This document shows positions 35,284-47,157 of a DNA stretch of 64,000 nucleotides, in pieces. The stretch lies in assembly GCA_963691705.1 (NCBI GenBank), contig OY829540.1:48210158-48274157 (forward strand). Reading direction: 5' to 3'. Within the stretch, counting starts at the first letter, position 1, and every line of letters starts with the position of its first letter. A program made the translations under genes and the position numbers. The notes below the pieces were generated by a model. The model was not told where the DNA came from, did no database searches, and saw nothing but the letters and a program-made list of their open reading frames with translations. This DNA comes from Viola odorata. Its lineage: Eukaryota; Streptophyta; Magnoliopsida; Malpighiales; Violaceae.

Positions 35284-38258
35284 TGTCGCACCGTCGCGCG
35301 CGAAAATTCGGGACGCAATGAATTCACATAACAATGAAGTCGCCACCCTAATTTCTAAGGTTTAGGGAAACCTAAAAGTATGAAAAAGAAGAAAATAAAA
35401 CAAAAACTAAGGCACAAATAAAAAGGGTCTAAACCCGAGAACAACGGTTCGGGGTCGTTTTATGGACTTGGGAAGGTGCGAGGCACCCAAGTCTCATCCT
35501 AAAAAGGTTACCGGTTCTAAAAAGAGGTGTTTTAAAATCATGTTAAAAACAAGTAATTTGGGGCCCTCAGGGGGGATCGTCGCTTTAATTCTTTAGTTGG
35601 TTCGGTTGATTTTATCCTAATTATTGTCGAGTTGTTAAAAAGAAAATAAACATTTTATCCTCTAAAAAAGAAAAAGGTCGGTTTGCATACCTATTCCGGT
35701 TATATTTAATCGAGTTCAAAAATTAGTCAGATTACATGCAAGATTGATTAAGTGAAATTACTACCATTTTATTATTAATCTTTACTAAAGCGACGACCTT
35801 AGTAAATCATAGACGAATCACGGCGATCGAAATCACTATCATCACAGATGAGTTACTACATCATCGGGCAAATGCATATGATTAATCCTATTTACTAGGT
35901 GATTCTAAGCATGCATAGACTAGCAAAGTACCATTTATATGAATGCGAGAAAACACGTTGAAAAGAGAAAAACTGGGAAGTGGGGTCGAAGCCGCGCACA
36001 TAACACATTCGTCAAAGATAACATTAATACATCCATGAGCATAAAGTAAATATCAAGGGATTACTAAATTTAAACGATCACGCAACATTAAAGATTTAAA
36101 TCTCATTTTAGAAGGTAGCTCTAATGATAAGGGGGATTAAATATGGAGGTATTTTCTACGAGTTGGGCTTAGGGCCCATTTACTATCTTTCCGCTTTCAA
36201 ATGATTATTTTCTTTGGTGATTTACTATCCAATAATTTTAGAGGGAACCTGAGTTATTGGAGAAGATTTAAATCCTATTGTTTTATTACTACTTTGTTTA
36301 TTTTTCCTTTGATTGATTTTATTCATTTTTTATTTTTTGAGGATTTATTGTATATTTTTGAATTTTAGTAATTAATAATCATGCAATTAAATTAAAAATT
36401 AAAGCGTGGTGTTTAATTGCTAATCCTATTTTATTTCCATGCATTTAAAAAATAAAAGTTGAGTAATTACTAAGCCTAATTCATTCAAGCAAGGGTCGAT
36501 TTGAGTGAAATTATTAAAAGGAGTTGTTGATATAAATTAATTCTCATGCAAAAAGTTTATTTTAAATTCTAGCAATTCTAAATAATCATGCATTCAATCG
36601 TATAATAAACAGGATAAACTAACGAAAATTCCTTCGGCCGGGTACCTGCATCACAAATCGATTAGTAGCACAAGTAATAAACAAATAAGCAGATAAATAA
36701 ATATTACAAGCATGCATTGCATCCACTGACGCTATGCCATCAAAGCCGAGTAAACTACGACAACAATAAATAAAAACCCCTAACGGGCCAGCCTAACACC
36801 CATAAGCCCATTTTCCCTTCCTTCCTTTCTAATGGGCTGGTTTGGCCAAGCCCAACCCTAACAAAAAATAAGATTTTCCATCAGCCCCAACCCTACACAA
36901 ACATAATACATCTCCTTCCTCCTTCTCTAGCCGCCGGCGGCTCCAACCAAGATTCTTCTTCTCTTCTGCCGCCGGCGGCTACCCCATTCTCTTCTCCTCA
37001 ACCCGAAACCCCCCTGCAAAACAAGCACAAACACAACAACAAGGCAAGCAAAAAAACAACAATCAAACTAGAGGAAAAAGGGAGTCGAGAAGTTACGGAG
37101 GTGCTGCTGGTCCGGGAAAGACGTGGGGGAGCAGCGGCGATGGAGCTGGGGCGGGCGGTGCTGGCTGTTTTAGTTTTAATTGGGTTTAATCAATTGATTT
37201 CGATTTGTGATGAGTTGGGTTTTTTTGGTTAATTTGAGGTGGGTTTAGGGGCTGATTGGGGGCTAATTTGGTGCTGATTTGAGGTTGATTTGGGGCTGTT
37301 TTGAGGTAGATTTCGGGGCTGTCTTTGAGGTAGATTTCGGGGTTGTTTTGGTACTGATTTGGGGGTTGATTTGGTGCTGGTTTTCGGAGGCTGGTTGGGT
37401 GCTATTCCGGGGCTGGTCTGGTGTTTGATTTGGGGCTGGTTTTGTGTAGGTTTGGTTGTGCAGGGGTTTCTGGTTTAGTTGGCAGTGGCGATGGGTAATC
37501 GGTTTTGGTTTGTGATGGTGGCCGGAGTGGGTTTGATGGGAGCGGGTTTGGGCAGTGAGGTGTGGGTTTGTGAAGGACGGGTTACGGATTGGTTTTGTGC
37601 AGAAGGATTGATTTGGGGAAAGCTGGATTGGAAAATTGGCTTTGATGCTGGGATCGATTTATTGCAGGGATTCAGATTGCCCCTCTTGCAAAGGATTTGC
37701 CCTTAATTTATAGAGGGTGAGGTACATTGAGGAGGTAGGGGTCCGGTCATGGTGATGAGAGAAGGGATTGAGATTAATTCAAATGTTTGTCAGAGATTTT
37801 TTTGAAGAAAAATTGGAAGAATGAGCGGAGTTCATGGGATCTGCTTTGACAAATGGAGAGGAGAGCCGGCTCTCTCAGATTTTCTTTTGAAAACTGAGGA
37901 AAAGAGCCGTTTGTGTCTGATTCCCTTTGACAATGGGAGAGGTGAACAACCTTTATCAGATTTCATTTGAAAAATGAGGAAGAAGAGAGGTGGTTCGGCG
38001 ATTATGGGTATTTTATTATTTAGTTCGAGCTAGCGGTCCGATAAACCGATAAAAGCTCGAATAAAAATACGAACAAAAAAAAATAAAATAAAATACCAGG
38101 ATACGAAAAATAAATAATGGTAATAATAATAATGATAATAATAATAATAATACTTAACAATATAATTAACAATAATTATGGACGATAAAATAAAAATAAA
38201 AATGTGGGTATGTTATGATATGGTAATGATTACTTATGTCAAAAATCGGGTAGCAACA
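35284..38258 (-). repeat. Ogre 3' LTR (left copy, 2975 bp)
   Basis: Plus-strand ends TGTCGCACCG and GGGTAGCAACA. It holds G-rich GGGGCTG/TTTGGTGCTG repeats at 37190-37460 and a (TAA)n-like run near 38110-38150. The 75-codon frame at 37479 is duplicated in the other LTR and has no recognised motif. Confidence 0.95.
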
Positions 38259-38273
38259 GTTGCCCCCTCTTTA
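38259..38273 (-). other. Ogre polypurine tract
   Basis: The minus strand reads TAAAGAGGGGGCAAC directly before the 3' LTR start TGTTGCTACC, the expected plus-strand DNA priming site. Confidence 0.8.
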
Positions 38274-38489
38274 ATGTCTTATCAAAAATAAAGTGTAACT
38301 GTGATTTTTGATGAGCAGTAAAGACGGTTGCCCCAGTACCACAAATATTTGAAATGCATGGTTAAAAAACAAAGGAAATGACCTCACTCGAAAATGTGGA
38401 CGTACCTTTACTCGGACACTTCGCAGAAATATAAATTGCTTAAATGTAAATTTACCTCTTCTTGGTCAGATGTAGACGCAGAAATTTAA

Positions 38490-38955
38490 TTTGCGGGAAA
38501 ATAAACTTAGCTCCCCTCGGATGCTGATGGCTCTACTCAGATGCCTTGCAAGAATGTAAAACGCAGCTTCACTCGGACGTCTCCCCTCGAATACCGCGAT
38601 GCATAAATGTAAATCCAGCTCTACTCAGACGCTGGTGGCTCCACTCGGATGCCTTGCAAATTCAGCTCCACTCGGATACTGATGACTCCACTCGGACGTC
38701 TTGAAATACGGCTCTACTCAGATGCCGTCAACTCCACTCGGACGTTGGAAAATTCAGCTCTATTCAGATGCTGATGGCTCCACTCGGATGCCTAAAAAAC
38801 TCAGTTCCAACTCGGATACTGATGACTCCACTCGGATGTCTTACAAAAAGTAAAAATGCGGATTCACTCGGACGTCTCCCCTCGAATACCGCGATGCATA
38901 AACATAAACCCAGCTCTACTCAGAAGCTGGTGGCTCCACTCGGATGCTTAAAAGG
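38490..38955 (-). repeat. Ogre 3' UTR minisatellite
   Basis: About ten imperfect copies of a unit around GCTCCACTCGGATGC and GCTCTACTCAGATGC, alternating, with a higher-order repeat of about 300 bp (compare 38580-38660 with 38880-38950). Tat-lineage elements are known for hypervariable tandem repeats here. A 75-codon plus-strand frame over it is an artefact of the repeat. Confidence 0.85.
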
Positions 38956-39224
38956 TACCTCTGCAAAACAAAGGTTAGACTCCTGCAAAACTTAATATTG
39001 ATTAGTGAAATAAGGCTGAAGGCAGCCTTTATAATTCGAACTATTCCCCTTGACCGTTGGTACCATGCTTCCTTTTTGTCGCTTTAAAGGTTAAGATGAG
39101 AATTTTAAATATGCAAGTTTTTTGAGAAAAATGCTCATTTTATTAATTCAGAATGAATATTAGATGTCTTGTCATGACGAAACCCTATGTCTTTTGATCG
39201 AAGAGAAGCGTAGTCTGTAAATCT

Positions 39225-42200
39225 CTATGCGAAGTACATCTTGACAGATTCAGCATTCACTGGTCTCGGCAAATCATCTCCATCCATGTTAGTAAGCCTT
39301 AAAGCGTTCCCAGAGAATGCGTGCTTGACCACATATGGGCCTTCATACTTAGGGGCCCACTTCCCTCGACTGTCCTCCTGATGAGGAAGAATCTTCTTCA
39401 ATACTAAATCTCCGGTTTTGAACTCGCGAGGTCGCACTTTCTTGTTATAAGCATTTGCCATCCTCTCTTGGTATAATTGAGCATGACACATTGCTGTCAA
39501 TCGTTTCTCTGAGATTAGATTCAGTTGTTCATACCTTACTCTCGCCCAATCAGACTCTTCCACTTCTGATTCCGCCAAGATTCTAAGAGAAGGAATTTCC
39601 ACCTCGAGAGGAATCACTGCTTCCATGCCGTAGACCAAGGAATAAGGAGTTGCCCCCGTAGAAGTACGAATGGCGATCCGATAAGCGTGCAAAGCAAAAG
39701 GAAGCATGTCATGCCAATCCTTGTAGGTGACCACCATCTTCTGAATAATCTTCTTTAAGTTCTTGTTTGCTGCCTCGACCGCGCCATTCATCTTTGGACG
39801 GTAAGGCGAAGAGTTTTGGTGTTTGATTTTCCATTGTTTGCAAAGGTTGTCAATTAGCTTCCCATTCAAATTGGTGTCATTATCGGTAATGATTGTTTCA
39901 GGAACCCCATAGCGACAAATGATATTTTTCTCGATGAACCGCATGGTTGTCTTCTGCATGATGTTTGGGTAGGAGGTAGCCTCAACCCACTTTGTGAAAT
40001 AATCAATCGCAACAAGGATAAATCGGTGACCGTTGGAAGCTTTTGGATGAATCTGGCCGATGATGTCAATTCCCCACATTGCGAAAGGCCAAGGGGATGT
40101 CATGTTAAAAAGAGGGGTAGGAGGTACATGGATATGATCAGCGTAAATCTGACATTTGTGACACTTCCTGACATAGTCAATGCAATCTCGCTCCATGGTG
40201 AGCCAGAAGTAACCCCGTCTCATTATCTGTCTTACCATCATGTGTCCACTAGCATGCGTGGCGCAAATCCCCTCATGGGTCTCAGTCATGATCTTCTTGG
40301 CTTCATGTACAATAACGCAACGAAGCAAGGCACCATCCACCCTTCTTTTATACAAAACCTCACCATCGAGGTAGAAATCTAAGGCCAAACGCTGAAGAGT
40401 TTTCTTATCGCTCCGACTTGCTCCCGGTGGGTATTCTCGACATTTGATAAATTGTACCAGGTCATGGAACCACGGCTTCCCATCTGGCTCATCTTCTAAT
40501 GCAGCACAACATGCCGGAGTTTCTCTCACTTCTACTCTCAATGGTTGGAGCATTATTCCGCATTCCAGTTTGAACATAGAAGCTAGAGTAGCTAATGCAT
40601 CTGCAAAACGATTCTTCTCTCGATCAATCCGATTAAACTTAGTTTCTTCGAACTCATCTATAAGCTTGGTGAGCAATTTTTGGTAAGGTATCAGCTTTGA
40701 ATCTCTAGTTTGCCACAAATCTTGCGCTTGATAAATGACAAGAGCGGAGTCTCCAAAAATCTCCAATCTTTTCACCTTCAAATCGATTGCCGCCATTAAT
40801 CCATTGATGCATGCCTCATATTCAGCAATGTTATTTGTACAGGGGAAATTCAATTTGCAAGCCACGGGGAATTGTCGGCCATCTGGTGCAATGATCACAG
40901 CGCCCACTCCTTTTCCTGAAAGGTTCACCGCACCATCGAAGAACATGGTCCACCACTCATCTTCCTCCGTATTTTCCTTAAGCTCAGCGTCAATCACCAC
41001 TATATCTTCATCCGGAAAATCAAACTTTAGTGGTTCGTACTCATCCATAGCATGATCAGCCAAGTGATCGGCAAGAGCACTTGCTTTGACCGCCTTTCGA
41101 GTCACATACACGATCTCGTATTCTGCCAACAAGACTTGCCATCTACAAATTCGACTCGACAAATACGGTTTCTCGAAAATATACTTCAAAGGATCCATGC
41201 GAGAAATCAACCACGTCGTGTAATATAACATATAATGCCTGAGTCTGCGAGCACTCCATGCTAAGGCGCAACAAGTTCGTTCTAACACGGAATAACGCAT
41301 TTCACATTCATTGAACTTCTTACTCAGGTAGTAAATGGCTTGCTCACGTCTCCCCGATTCATCATGTTGCCCCAAAACACAACCCATGGCACCAGTTGTG
41401 ACCGTTAAATACATAAGTAAAGGGCGTCCTTGCGTCGGAGGGATCAACACCGGAGGATTCTGCAAATACGCCTTGATCTTCTCAAAAGCTTTTTGGCAAC
41501 CCTCATCCCATTCTGCGTCACCATTCTTCCTCAACATTCTGAACATCGGCTCGCAAGTAAGTGTCAATTGACTAATGAAGCGGGCAATATAGTTAATACG
41601 CCCTAGGAAACTCCGTACTTCCTTCTCGGTTTTGGGAGAAGGTAACTCTTGAATCGCCTTCACCTTGTCGGGATCCACTTCTATACCTCTATTACTGACA
41701 ATAAACCCTAATAACTTCCCTGATGTCACTCCAAAGGTACACTTGGCCGGATTCAATCGTAACTGAAACTGTCTCAACCTTTCAAATACTTTCTTTAGGA
41801 TGTCAACATGATTTTGTGCCTCGCAAGACTTGGCTATCATGTCATCGACATATATCTCAACTTCCTTATGCATCATGTCATGAAACAAAGTAACGGCGGC
41901 ACGCTGGTAAGTAGCACCTGCGTTCTTCAAACCGAAGGGCATCACTTTGTAGCAAAAGGTTCCCCAAGGTGTGATGAAGGTCGTTTTCTCGCTATCTTCA
42001 GGAGCCATCTTAATCTGATTGTATCCCGAAAATCCATCCATGAAGGAGAACATGCCATTATGGGCGACACTGTCTACTAGGACATCAATATGAGGAAGGG
42101 GGAAATCATCTTTGGGACTTGCTCGATTAAGATCACGGAAATCCACACACATGCGAACTTTCCCATCCTTCTTTGGTACCGGCACGATATTGGCGACCCA

Positions 42201-42663
42201 TTCCGGGTATTCAGCAACTCTTAGGAAACCCGCATCTAACTGCTTTGCGACTTCCTCCTTTATTTTCAAAAGAACATCAGGGTGCATCCTTCGGAGTTTC
42301 TGTTTTACGGGCTTGTATTCGGACTTCAACGGAATACGGTGCTCAACTATACTAGGGTCAAGACCCGGCATATCCTCATATGACCATGCGAACACATCCA
42401 TATACTCTTTGAGAAGCGAAATCAACCTCTCTTTCTGAACAGAATTCAAGGTTGTTCCGATTTTGACAGCCTTCCGATCATCATCGCTTGCCCCCAAGTT
42501 TATCTCTTCCAACTCCTCCTGGTGAGGGACTATCTTCCTCTCAGAATTCTCTACCAAACGGGCTAACTCATGCGGAATCTCAAACTCATCCTCTGTTGCG
42601 GCGATAATCTCTTCACCAGTAAAGACATAGGGTATATCAAGACAATCCGAATTAATATTTATC
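39225..42663 (-). CDS. Ogre pol exon: RT, RNase H, archaeal-type RNase H, integrase
   Basis: An uninterrupted frame of about 1145 residues after the splice acceptor. RT: WVANIVPVPKKDGKVRMCVD, PFGLKNAGATYQR, catalytic YVDD. RNase H follows, then a second RNase H domain of archaeal type beginning FFDGAVNLSGKGVGAVI, a Tat hallmark. The integrase has an HHCC finger (HASGH ... CHKC) and Asp/Asp/Glu in WGIDIIG, ITDNDTNL and NGAVEAANK. It ends VNAESVKMYFA. The frame extends upstream through the intron to 42827, but those first 54 codons are intron sequence. All catalytic residues I checked are present, so it looks able to function if expressed. Confidence 0.92.
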
Positions 42664-42817
42664 CTGAAAATAAAAATACAAAAGACAAAAGATATTTGGA
42701 AAGGAAACCGCGTAATTATATTAATACGATAAAAGGGAGCATAAGCTCTACAAAAGAGTTTTCTCCGTTTAGGGAAATTTAAAAACCATGGATGCATGTC
42801 TTGAAAAAAGAAATTAC
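42664..42817 (-). other. Ogre intron between gag-pro and pol
   Basis: On the minus strand the 154-bp segment begins GTAATTTC (42817) and ends TTTTATTTTCAG (42664). The gag-pro stop codon is the TAA inside the donor (AT|GTAA). Splicing removes the stop and joins gag-pro in frame to pol. Ogre elements are known for such an intron at this site. Confidence 0.85.
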
Positions 42818-44945
42818 ATAGAGACATCGGGAAGCACGGTAGCGGTCCAGTTGCACACTAGCTCCCCAGACTTATTCACAGAAATGAATGAACTGTGAGA
42901 CGGTTCTTCTTCTCCAAGAGTACAAATGTGGAAGTCCGAAGCCGTTTTGATCATGATAGAACCAGGGTTGATGACTTCAGCTGCAAAAGGGAATGTTACC
43001 CTGATGTGAGGGATAGCCATCTTCATGTTTGGCACGACACGCCCAAACAACTTAGCGAGACGCCTCTCCTTCTTTTCCTTAGAGACCCTATCAAAATCGG
43101 CCTTGCTTGGCTTGTACCCCAAACCGAAACGGTCTCCGAAGCTCTTCGATCCTTGTAACTTGACTCCGAGCCCCTTTTCAAACTGGAAGCCATCTTTCAG
43201 CATCACCTTGGCAGTCATTATAGCAGCTTTAGAGATCTTAGGCTCAGGAATGGGGGACCCTTCTCTTATCCAATCAGCATTCACGATCTCAAAAGCTTGG
43301 AATGAACTCTCCAAAGTTTCAGTAGTCTCGATGTAGGGCACAGAAGAATGCTTAGCCAAAATCAAAGCTTCCTCTGCCTTTACCGTGATGAGGACACCAT
43401 CCATCACATACTTGATGCATTGGTGTAAGGAAGAAGGAACAGCTCCTGCTGAGTGGATCCATGGTCGTCCCAGAAGCATACTATAAGCAGGTCGGATTTC
43501 CATTACTTGGAAGGTTAAAGTGAAGGTATGGGGGCCAATAACCACATCTAAATCAATGTTTCCAATGATTTCTCGGATGGTACCATCAAAAGCTCTAGCC
43601 ATCATCCCACTCGGCTTCATATGAGATATATCAACTGGCAGCTGTTCAAGGACATGTTTAGGTAAGACATTCAGTGCAGACCCATTGTCAATCAAGGCCT
43701 TTGCTACGACATGGCCCTTGCATTCTACCGTGATGTATAGAGCTTTGTTATGACCGGTCCCAGCCGGGTCCATCTCTTCTTCAGAAAAGGTAATGCTACT
43801 CACAGCCTGAATTCTTCCAATCAGGTTCCCCACTCCTTCCATAGTAATATCCTTAGTTACAAAGGCTTCATTCAACACCTTTAAGAGGGCTCGACGATGT
43901 GGCTCTGAAGTAAGGATTAACTCCATGATAGAGATACGGGCTGGGGTCTTCTTCAGCTGCTCAATGAGACTGAATTCGCTTTGCTTCATGATCTTCAAAA
44001 ATTCAGTGGCGTCATCCTCAGACACTGGTTTATTTGATTCTTGTACTTTTTCAGTTGTCTTCTCAGGTAACATCAAACCTTTTCCTCTGGCTTGCCTCTG
44101 TTGCTCAACTTCTTCAGAGACATAACACCTTCCGCTCCGAGTCATGCCCCCGATATTAGAAGTTTCACCCAGTACTGGCCCTGTTGGCGCAACAAAAGGA
44201 GGGGTAGTAACAACTTCGTACCCGTAATTGAAAGGGACGGCATGTAAATCTTTGGTAGGGATATTCTGGGCAAACTTGAAGACTAACTTGGGCGGAGCCA
44301 TGGTGGAGGCGCCTGTTTGGGATACATACTCAAAGGAATAAGGAGAAGAAAAACCGTCCTCAATGACACCAACCTCTTCCGCCACATAGGTCTTCTTCTC
44401 AATCTGAATAATCCCAAAATCCATCAACTGTTCCACCTTCTGTAAGAAAACTGCACAATCTTGGATTCCATGTTTTCTTGCCCCCGGGCAAAACAAGCAG
44501 CTGCTATTTTCGGAGCGTTGAAGATACCCTCCTTGGGCTAGCATATGAAAAAGCTCTTTTCGGGGTAATCCCAATACTGAAAGGGAATGGTTAACAACTT
44601 CTTCCACAGAAATAGCATTCACTCCTCCACCACCTAGGGCATGGTTTGGAAGAGGGTTGGTAGTCGTGTTAGGTCCTTTGGCTAACCCTTCAAAAGAGAT
44701 CCATCCACACTTGATCAGATGATGAACCTTTCCTTTAAAAGTAGTACAATTCTCTAGAGTGTGTCCTGGGGCTCCAGCATGGTACGTGCATCTAGCATTT
44801 GGGTCATACCATTTTGGGTAAGGAGGTTGGAGAGGTTGGATTGGAGTAGGTGCAATCTGCCCTGCTGCTAGAAGATGTTTGTAGATTTCCCCCAAAGGAA
44901 CAGGAAGAGGTGGTAACGGTTCATGGTTCCAGCGATTGTTTTGGT
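42814..44945 (-). CDS. Ogre gag C-terminus, aspartic protease and G-patch
   Basis: The frame runs from about 44945 down to TAA 42814. In order: NHEPLPPLPVPLGEIYKHLL, a zinc-knuckle-like CTYHAGAPGHTLENC, and a second Cys/His motif (CLFCPGARKHGIQDC). The protease has LIDNGSALNVLP and later LLGRPWIH. A G-patch RNA-binding motif follows (KDGFQFEKGLGVKLQG ... FGLGYKP). It ends TATVLPDVSM before the intron. The protease active site reads Asp-Asn-Gly. The upstream part of this frame is Pro/His-rich out-of-frame reading of the gag linker. The product would be cleaved from Gag-Pro. Confidence 0.85.
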
Positions 44946-46453
44946 TGCTTGGGTTTTTTTGGTGGGTTATATGGTCTGGGTTGTGTAGGTTGCTGTGGCA
45001 TTTGTGGTGGAGGTGATGGGAAAGGTGGAAATGATGCTGGGTATTGAGGAGCCACGTTGGCAACAGGCATTGATGGGAAGAAGGTAGGTTGATATAGTGA
45101 TGGTGGTGGTGGTGGTGATAGGAAAGGGTATGGTGGTGGCGAGGAATAAGGTGGAGGTGGCGGAAAAGGTTTTTGATGAGTTGGCTGGGGGGAAACAAAG
45201 CTGATATCTTTCTTCGGGATGGGCGCTTTCTTAGGTGTTACCTCTGGCGTGGGAACAATGATCCTTCCTGACTTAATTCCCTGTTCAACCCTTTCAGCAA
45301 CTAAGACCATGTCGGAAAAGCTACTAGATGGGTTGGAAATCAGATACGTGTAATAGGGGGACTTGAAAGTATTTACAAAAATCGACACCAGCTCCTTGTC
45401 ATTCAAAGGGGGATAAATCCTTGCAGCTAATTCTCTCCATCTTTGAGCATAAGTCTTCACCATTTCATTATCCTTCTTCTCCATGTTCTGTAAGTCTGAA
45501 CGGTCAGGCGCCACTTCTGTATTAAACTTGTATTACTTTAGGAAAGCATCAGATAAATCTCTCCAAGTCCGAATCTTAACTCTATCCAAACCCATGTACC
45601 AAGTCAAAGCATGCCTGGCCAAACTTTCTCTAAATAGGTGAATTAACAGAGGCTCATTATGTATCACTTCAGACATTTTGTTACAGTAAATCCTGAGATG
45701 AGTCTTGGGGCATTCAATTCCAGTATACTTCTCAAATTCTGGAATTTTGAAGTTCAGGGGCATCATGATTCCTGGTACCATACACATATCAGCGGGACCC
45801 ATAGGATCAAAGGGGTCTGCTCCTTCCACTGCCCTTAGTCTTTCTTCCAGCAGGCTCAACCTATCACGACTTGGCCCTTCTGCTTTAACGGGAACAAAAC
45901 CAACGGTTTGTGGATGCTCAAAAGAACCCTGTGGTTGGGTCTGATTCCCACTGGGGAATAGAACTCTTGAAAGTTCAGGAACTACAAGCTGAGTAGGGTG
46001 GCTTTGAGTCGGTTGGACATACTGGAGTTCTGAGTGATCCTGATTTTTGCCAGAACCGAGAGTGAGATCAGCAAGAGAAGGATTAAGAGGCGGAACGTCT
46101 TGTCCCAATGTACTAATAATAGTACTTGTGACGGCCGGCGTAGTGAATGAGTTGAAACTAAGGAAAGGACTTTGCCATTTCCACTGGACCCCTTGACTGG
46201 AAAATGGTTGAGAAATGGATGAACCCGCAGCAACAGATGAAGAGATAGGTCCCATCGCATGACTAGAAGAGGGATAAAAACCAAGAGGATAATCAAGAGT
46301 TGGCCCTTCAGGATCTTTCCAGGTCTTAGCATGCATCATCTCATCCCGCTCTTTTTCAGCTTGGAGTGCCCGTTCTCTGGTAATTCGAAGTTGTTCCTCC
46401 AATTCTGCTATCTTTGTTTCGAATGCCTTATCCGTCCCAACTTGTTCTGCCAT
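44925..46453 (-). pseudogene. Ogre gag, N-terminal part with one stop and one frameshift
   Basis: Starts at ATG 46453 with a coiled-coil-like leader (MAEQVGTDKAFETKIAELEE). The Retrotrans_gag core follows (HALTWYMGLDRVKIRTW, then KTYAQRWRELAARIYPPL). A TAA at 45533-45535 interrupts the core, and the same frame continues immediately after it (YKFNTEVAPDRSDL). A Pro-rich linker comes next, and the frame shifts near 44930-44960 at a run of seven T/A bases, after which the protease frame is open. These are the only two lesions I see in the element's coding capacity. Confidence 0.85.
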
Positions 46454-47157
46454 TTTCCGTGTTTGAAGTCTGGTAGCGTGGAGCTTTTGAGGAATAGTTC
46501 TTTTCTTGGGAGCTATCTTAATTTTTTCTGAAAACAAAGAGAAAGGATAGGTGTAAATTCTTAGGAATAATAATAATAATAGACACAAATGCTACCTTGA
46601 GGACTCCACTCCGCTTATTCAAATCTCCGGCTCCTCTTCGATCTTTCACTTGATACTTTTGAAAATTTGGAGGGAAAGGAACATGAAACCATCTTCAAAT
46701 CATCACACTGACGAAGGTGACTAGGGAAACTTCTATTCATTCACAAGGGAAGAGGGAAACATATATTGACGGTTCCTTGATCAAGATGGAAGATGGAAGA
46801 TCTCGTGATTGACAGCCTTTCCTAACCTTTAACAAGGCTAGGGTCCCCGCCCCTTACGTTCTTTTCCAAAATCCAAACTCAATCTAGGATCGTGAATAAA
46901 CTTCTTTGTCTATCTCCAGAAGAGCTTCAATTCCTTCTCGAAATCGCAAAGGGAACATTTTATTCATTCTCGAAAACGCAAAGGGAAATCGAAGCAAGCA
47001 ACAAAAATGAAGGAAAGGTCAAGCAATTGCGAATGGTAACCATCCATGAAGAAGAGATAGCCATCATTCGTTTGATTGTGACCAATCATTTGAAAAAGGT
47101 ACATCTAAAGCAAAACGCCATCGAGTATTTTTCTCCCATTACAACTATTAAGATAAA
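46454..47157 (-). other. Ogre spacer between ORF1 and gag
   Basis: Non-coding 0.7 kb. An antisense frame at 46892-47176 has no recognised motif and is not supported as a gene. Confidence 0.6.

Noticed and set aside
37479..37706. 75-codon frame, repeated at 51662-51889
   Set aside because: It lies in the G-rich part of both Ogre LTRs and is duplicated only because the LTRs are. No motif.
38768..38995. 75-codon plus-strand frame
   Set aside because: It is a translation of the Ogre minisatellite, antisense to the element.
40026..42782. Plus-strand frames over the Ogre pol region
   Set aside because: Shadows of the minus-strand pol; none has its own motif.
42664..42827. Start of a 1200-residue pol protein at 42827
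   Set aside because: The first 54 codons are a translation of the intron; the acceptor at 42663 marks the real join.
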